Positions 5,095-7,463 of a stretch of DNA of 7,463 nucleotides are shown here, one piece after another. Under the pieces are notes generated by a model that saw only the letters and a list, made by a program, of their open reading frames with translations, was not told the DNA's origin and did no database searches. The stretch is from a bacterium HR32 (GTDB lineage Bacteria > Sysuimicrobiota > Sysuimicrobiia > Sysuimicrobiales > Sysuimicrobiaceae): NCBI GenBank assembly GCA_002898935.1, contig BEII01000073.1, forward strand, positions 1-7,463. The letters are read 5' to 3'. Position 1 is the stretch's first letter, and each line of letters opens with the position of its first letter. Made by a program: the position numbers and the translations under genes.

Positions 5095-6005
5095 CCCTCC
5101 TCCCCTCCTTCGCGAAAGCGCCGGGCCAGCTCGGCGTCCCACCGCTCGTAGTCGTGGTAGCCGATGCGGTCGTACAGCTCCGCCCGGGTCTGCAGGTGGT
5201 CGAGGATCCCCACCTGGGTCCCCTCGTCCCGGAGCACCCGCAGCGCGTCCTCCGCGGCCTTCATGGCCGCGCGCAGGGCGGTGACCGGGAAGATGACGAT
5301 GCGGTAGCCCAGCTCACCCAGCCGGCGCGCGGACAGGTATGGGCTGCGGCCGAACTCCGTCATGTTGGCGAGCAACAAGCCTCCCACCCGCCGCGCGAAC
5401 TCCGCGAACTCTTCCTCGGACTCCAGGGCCTCGGGGAAGATGACGTCCGCGCCGGCTTCCCGGTACAGCAGGGCGCGCCGCACCGCGCCCTCGAAGCCCT
5501 CCACCGCCCGCGCGTCCGTGCGGGCCACCACCAGGGTGTGCTGTCGCGCGGAGGCCGCTGCGGCCACCTTCCGCGCCATCTCCTCCGCGGGCACCACGGA
5601 CTTGCCCAGGAGGTGGCCGCACCGCTTCGGCAGGGGCTGGTCTTCCAGCTGTACCGCGGCCGCGCCGGCCCACTCCAGCTCCCGCACCGCGGCCACCACG
5701 TTCAGCGCCTCGCCGAACCCGGTGTCGGCGTCCACCACCAGCGGCAGCCCGCACGCCCGGTACACCTTGCGCACGAAATCCACAAGCTCCGTCAGGGTGA
5801 ACAGGCCCAGGTCCGGCAGCGCCAGGCTGGCGGAGAAGGCAGCTCCAGACACGTACAGCACCTCGAACCCCAGCCGCCGGGCCGCCACCGCCGCCAGGGG
5901 GCTGAACACCCCGGGCGCCACGACCACTGGCTGCGCCTCCAGCCGGCGCCGCAGCCGAAGGCCCGCAGGCTCTTCGGTCCCTCTCTGGAGCAGCCAGGCG
6001 TCCAA
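5091..6005 (-). CDS. prpB: 2-methylisocitrate lyase
   Basis: This 304-residue enzyme splits 2-methylisocitrate into pyruvate and succinate, the last step of the methylcitrate cycle. It has the isocitrate lyase/PEP mutase TIM-barrel landmarks: YVSGAAFSAS (51-60), the Mg-binding DADTGFGEA (92-100), LED (120-122), the catalytic KRCGH (127-131) and ARTDA (161-165). NMTEFG (214-219) and EGTQ..ILDHLQTR.ELYDRIGY (261-283) match the PrpB subgroup rather than isocitrate lyase or PEP mutase, and length is usual. The start is TTG at 6005-6003: AGGAGG (6016-6011) lies 5 bases before it and there is no nearby in-frame ATG. That ribosome binding site overlaps the prpD stop codon. The last codons (REGGEEG) double as the prpC ribosome binding site, and the stop overlaps the prpC start. 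Tight coupling with both neighbours follows. Confidence 0.96.
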   Translation of the reverse strand: MDAWLLQRGTEEPAGLRLRRRLEAQPVVVAPGVFSPLAAVAARRLGFEVLYVSGAAFSASLALPDLGLFTLTELVDFVRKVYRACGLPLVVDADTGFGEALNVVAAVRELEWAGAAAVQLEDQPLPKRCGHLLGKSVVPAEEMARKVAAAASARQHTLVVARTDARAVEGFEGAVRRALLYREAGADVIFPEALESEEEFAEFARRVGGLLLANMTEFGRSPYLSARRLGELGYRIVIFPVTALRAAMKAAEDALRVLRDEGTQVGILDHLQTRAELYDRIGYHDYERWDAELARRFREGGEEG

Positions 6006-6017
6006 CGGACCCTCCTA
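6006..6017 (-). promoter_or_regulatory. Ribosome binding site overlapping prpD stop, fixing the TTG start of prpB
   Basis: TAGGAGG (6017-6011) merges the prpD stop codon TAG with a full AGGAGG Shine-Dalgarno, followed by a 5-base spacer and TTG at 6005. A ribosome ending on prpD would sit on the prpB initiation site, so prpB translation is probably coupled to prpD. Confidence 0.8.
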
Positions 6018-7391
6018 CAGCCGGGCCAACTCCGCCACCCTGGCCAGATCCTGATCCTCCAGGCGCCACACGGCGTCAGACAGCCGGTCTACCTGAGCCG
6101 CGGTGAGCAGCCCCTCCACGTTGCGCCGGAACTTGTCCGCCACCTCGTCGTCGGTCATGGGGTTGCGGGCGTGGCCGCGCGGGTAGCGGACCTCGCGGAC
6201 GAAGTGGCCGCCGTCGTGGGTCCAGACCTCCACCCGGTTCGGGATCCCCTCCGGGTAGCCCGCGGTGAGCTCCGGTTCCTCCACCAGCTCGGTGCGCTCA
6301 AGCAGCATCTGGCGTACCGCAGGGTCGGTGAAGCGCTCCGGCGCGAAGGAGGCGCGGTCCACCCGGCCGTCCAGCAGGGCCACCAGGACGATGTACGGGA
6401 GGGAGTGGTCTGCGGTCTCCCGGGTCTTGGGCTCCCACTTCTCCGGGTCCTTGGCGATGATCTCGTACGCCGCCCGGAAGGTGGCGATCCGCACGCGGGC
6501 GATGCGCGCCGGGTCCTGAAGCTCCGCCCGCACCTGCAGGGCCGCGTCCACGGCGCTCTGGGCGTGGTACTCCACCGGCCAGTACTTCACGTACGTGTCG
6601 AGGATGCGGCGCGGCGGCCGTCGGTCGGCCAGCGGCCGCAGTGGGGCTTCTTCGAATCCGCCGCCGCCCAGCAGCTGCCGGAAGAACCCCATCTCGCCCT
6701 CGAAGGGCTGGTAGGGACCGGTCATCCCGGCCTCCGCCAGGAGCGCTGCGAACACCGCGTTCCGCGCGGCGTTGGCCGCCGCGGCCCCCTTCCACATGGA
6801 CAGCTCCCCCGCCCGCGTCTGGCGCATGGCCGCGTGGGGCACGCAGCTCAGGCTGATGGCGTGTTCGATCCCCTCTGCGGGGAGCCCCAGGAGCCGACCC
6901 GCGGCCGCGGCGGTGGCCACGCCGATGTAGTTCACGTGGTCCCAGCCCCACCGGCGCAGGCTCGCGGCGTCGCAGAGACTGACCCCGATCTCGTACGCCA
7001 CCGCCACCGACAGGAGGAAGTCGCGGGCCGGAAGCCGCTTCCACTCCGCCAGCGCCCACAAGGCCGGGATGACGTCGCTGGGGTGCAGGGGTTCTCGGGA
7101 CAGGTACGTGTCGTTGAAGTCCAGGTAGCGGACCAGCACCCCGTTGGCGAACGCCGCCACGTCCGCGGGGGAGGTGAACGGCGTCCCCCACAGGGTGGCA
7201 CCGCCAGGCTGCGGCCAGCGGTACGCGTAGTGCCGCGCTGCCTTCGGCGCGGGTTCCGCGAACGCCGCGAGCGCTACCCCGAAGCTGTCCAGCACCCGCC
7301 GCTTCACCTCGTGCACGGTCGGCGGCGGCAGCTCCTCCCACCGCGCCGACGCCGCGTACTCCGCCAGCATCCGGCTGTACCGGTCGCTCAC
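6015..7391 (-). CDS. prpD: 2-methylcitrate dehydratase (MmgE/PrpD family)
   Basis: This 458-residue cytoplasmic enzyme should dehydrate 2-methylcitrate to 2-methyl-cis-aconitate. MmgE/PrpD landmarks are present: DSFGVALAAF (35-44), RYLDFNDTY (88-96) followed by HPSDVIPALWA (103-113), WKGAAAANAARNAVFAALLA (200-219), YVKYWPVEYHAQSAVDAAL (267-285), the KTRETADHSLPY segment (322-333) and NPMTDDEVADKFR (410-422). Length is normal for the family. The start is GTG at 7391-7389, with AGGAGG (7402-7397) 5 bases upstream. It is the first visible gene of the prpD-prpB-prpC operon. The family also contains cis-aconitate decarboxylases and uncharacterised hydro-lyases, so function rests partly on the neighbours. 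No aconitase-like gene for the rehydration step is visible; a housekeeping aconitase usually supplies it. Confidence 0.93.
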   Translation of the reverse strand: MSDRYSRMLAEYAASARWEELPPPTVHEVKRRVLDSFGVALAAFAEPAPKAARHYAYRWPQPGGATLWGTPFTSPADVAAFANGVLVRYLDFNDTYLSREPLHPSDVIPALWALAEWKRLPARDFLLSVAVAYEIGVSLCDAASLRRWGWDHVNYIGVATAAAAGRLLGLPAEGIEHAISLSCVPHAAMRQTRAGELSMWKGAAAANAARNAVFAALLAEAGMTGPYQPFEGEMGFFRQLLGGGGFEEAPLRPLADRRPPRRILDTYVKYWPVEYHAQSAVDAALQVRAELQDPARIARVRIATFRAAYEIIAKDPEKWEPKTRETADHSLPYIVLVALLDGRVDRASFAPERFTDPAVRQMLLERTELVEEPELTAGYPEGIPNRVEVWTHDGGHFVREVRYPRGHARNPMTDDEVADKFRRNVEGLLTAAQVDRLSDAVWRLEDQDLARVAELARL

Positions 7392-7407
7392 GCCTCCCTC
7401 CTCACCG

Positions 7408-7421
7408 GGGCTCGACAGCCC
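7408..7421 (-). other. Small hairpin upstream of prpD
   Basis: GGGCT-GTCG-AGCCC, read on the minus strand, forms a 5-bp stem with a 4-base loop between the possible upstream stop codon (7424-7422) and the prpD ribosome binding site. No T-tract follows. It could be a weak attenuator or mRNA structure. I see no clear promoter in the 72 bases upstream of prpD that are included, so transcription probably begins beyond the window. Confidence 0.25.
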
Positions 7422-7463
7422 TTACTTTGCCGGCGCCCGTGTCGCTTCCTCCAACAGCCCTGC
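7422..7463 (-). CDS. Possible C-terminal tail of an upstream gene
   Basis: Read on the minus strand from the right edge, one frame gives AGLLEEATRAPAK followed by TAA (7424-7422), 30 bases before the prpD start. Its GC-rich third positions (9 of 13) and ordinary composition suggest the end of a real protein, which would be part of the same operon. Thirteen residues cannot identify it. The other two frames also stay open, one ending at a TGA that overlaps the prpD GTG, so this choice of frame is tentative. Confidence 0.35.
   Translation of the reverse strand, partial: AGLLEEATRAPAK

Noticed and set aside
5095..5142. 16-residue N-terminal extension of the citrate synthase
   Set aside because: The extension is Arg/Gly-rich and overlaps the prpB end. 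AAGGAGG and the ATGA overlap support ATG 5094.
6298..7341. 347-codon minus-strand open frame inside prpD
   Set aside because: It is a shadow frame of prpD with a low-complexity Gly/Arg/Ala product.
1..7463. CRISPR array, insertion sequence, prophage, tRNA or rRNA
   Set aside because: I found no regularly spaced repeats, transposase motifs, phage genes or RNA gene signatures in either strand.

Overview
The window comes from a GC-rich bacterial chromosome (roughly 70% G+C by eye). Its proteins are rich in Arg, Ala and Gly and poor in Lys, several genes start with GTG or TTG, and most have strong AGGAGG-type ribosome binding sites. A cell-wall amidase with a stalk-type (copper amine oxidase-like) N-domain plus two AMIN domains, a YhfI-like metallo-hydrolase, a PerR-like regulator and a DPSL-type ferritin together suggest a Bacillota-like or related deep-branching Terrabacteria lineage, possibly thermophilic. 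That placement is inference; no rRNA or marker gene is present. There are eight well-supported genes, one of them cut by the left edge, plus a possible gene tail at the right edge. No stretch over 300 bases lacks a gene.

Left part (1-2166, minus strand): a secreted N-acetylmuramoyl-L-alanine amidase is followed after 13 bases by an MBL-fold hydrolase that runs off the window. A 111-base gap with two GC-rich hairpins separates this pair from the next unit.

Middle (2278-3262, minus strand): a PerR/Fur-family regulator and a ferritin-like diiron protein are one base apart and probably form an oxidative-stress and iron unit. Upstream, an unusually AT-rich patch (3243-3290) holds several inverted repeats and overlapping promoter-like elements. 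It is shared with a divergent plus-strand gene (3289-3960) for an uncharacterised protein with a transglutaminase-like Cys/His/Asp pattern. The regulator probably controls itself, the ferritin and perhaps this divergent gene.

Right part (3964-7391, minus strand): a tight prpD-prpB-prpC operon encodes 2-methylcitrate dehydratase, 2-methylisocitrate lyase and a (methyl)citrate synthase. These are the three dedicated steps of the methylcitrate cycle, which converts propionyl-CoA and oxaloacetate to pyruvate and succinate. The last gene converges on the transglutaminase-like gene with only three bases between stop codons.

I see no phage, transposon, CRISPR array, tRNA or rRNA, and nothing that amounts to a clearly new multi-gene system. 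The parts most worth a second look are the divergent regulatory patch, the uncharacterised gene beside it, the cysteine-free ferritin and the His-to-Asn change in the regulator.
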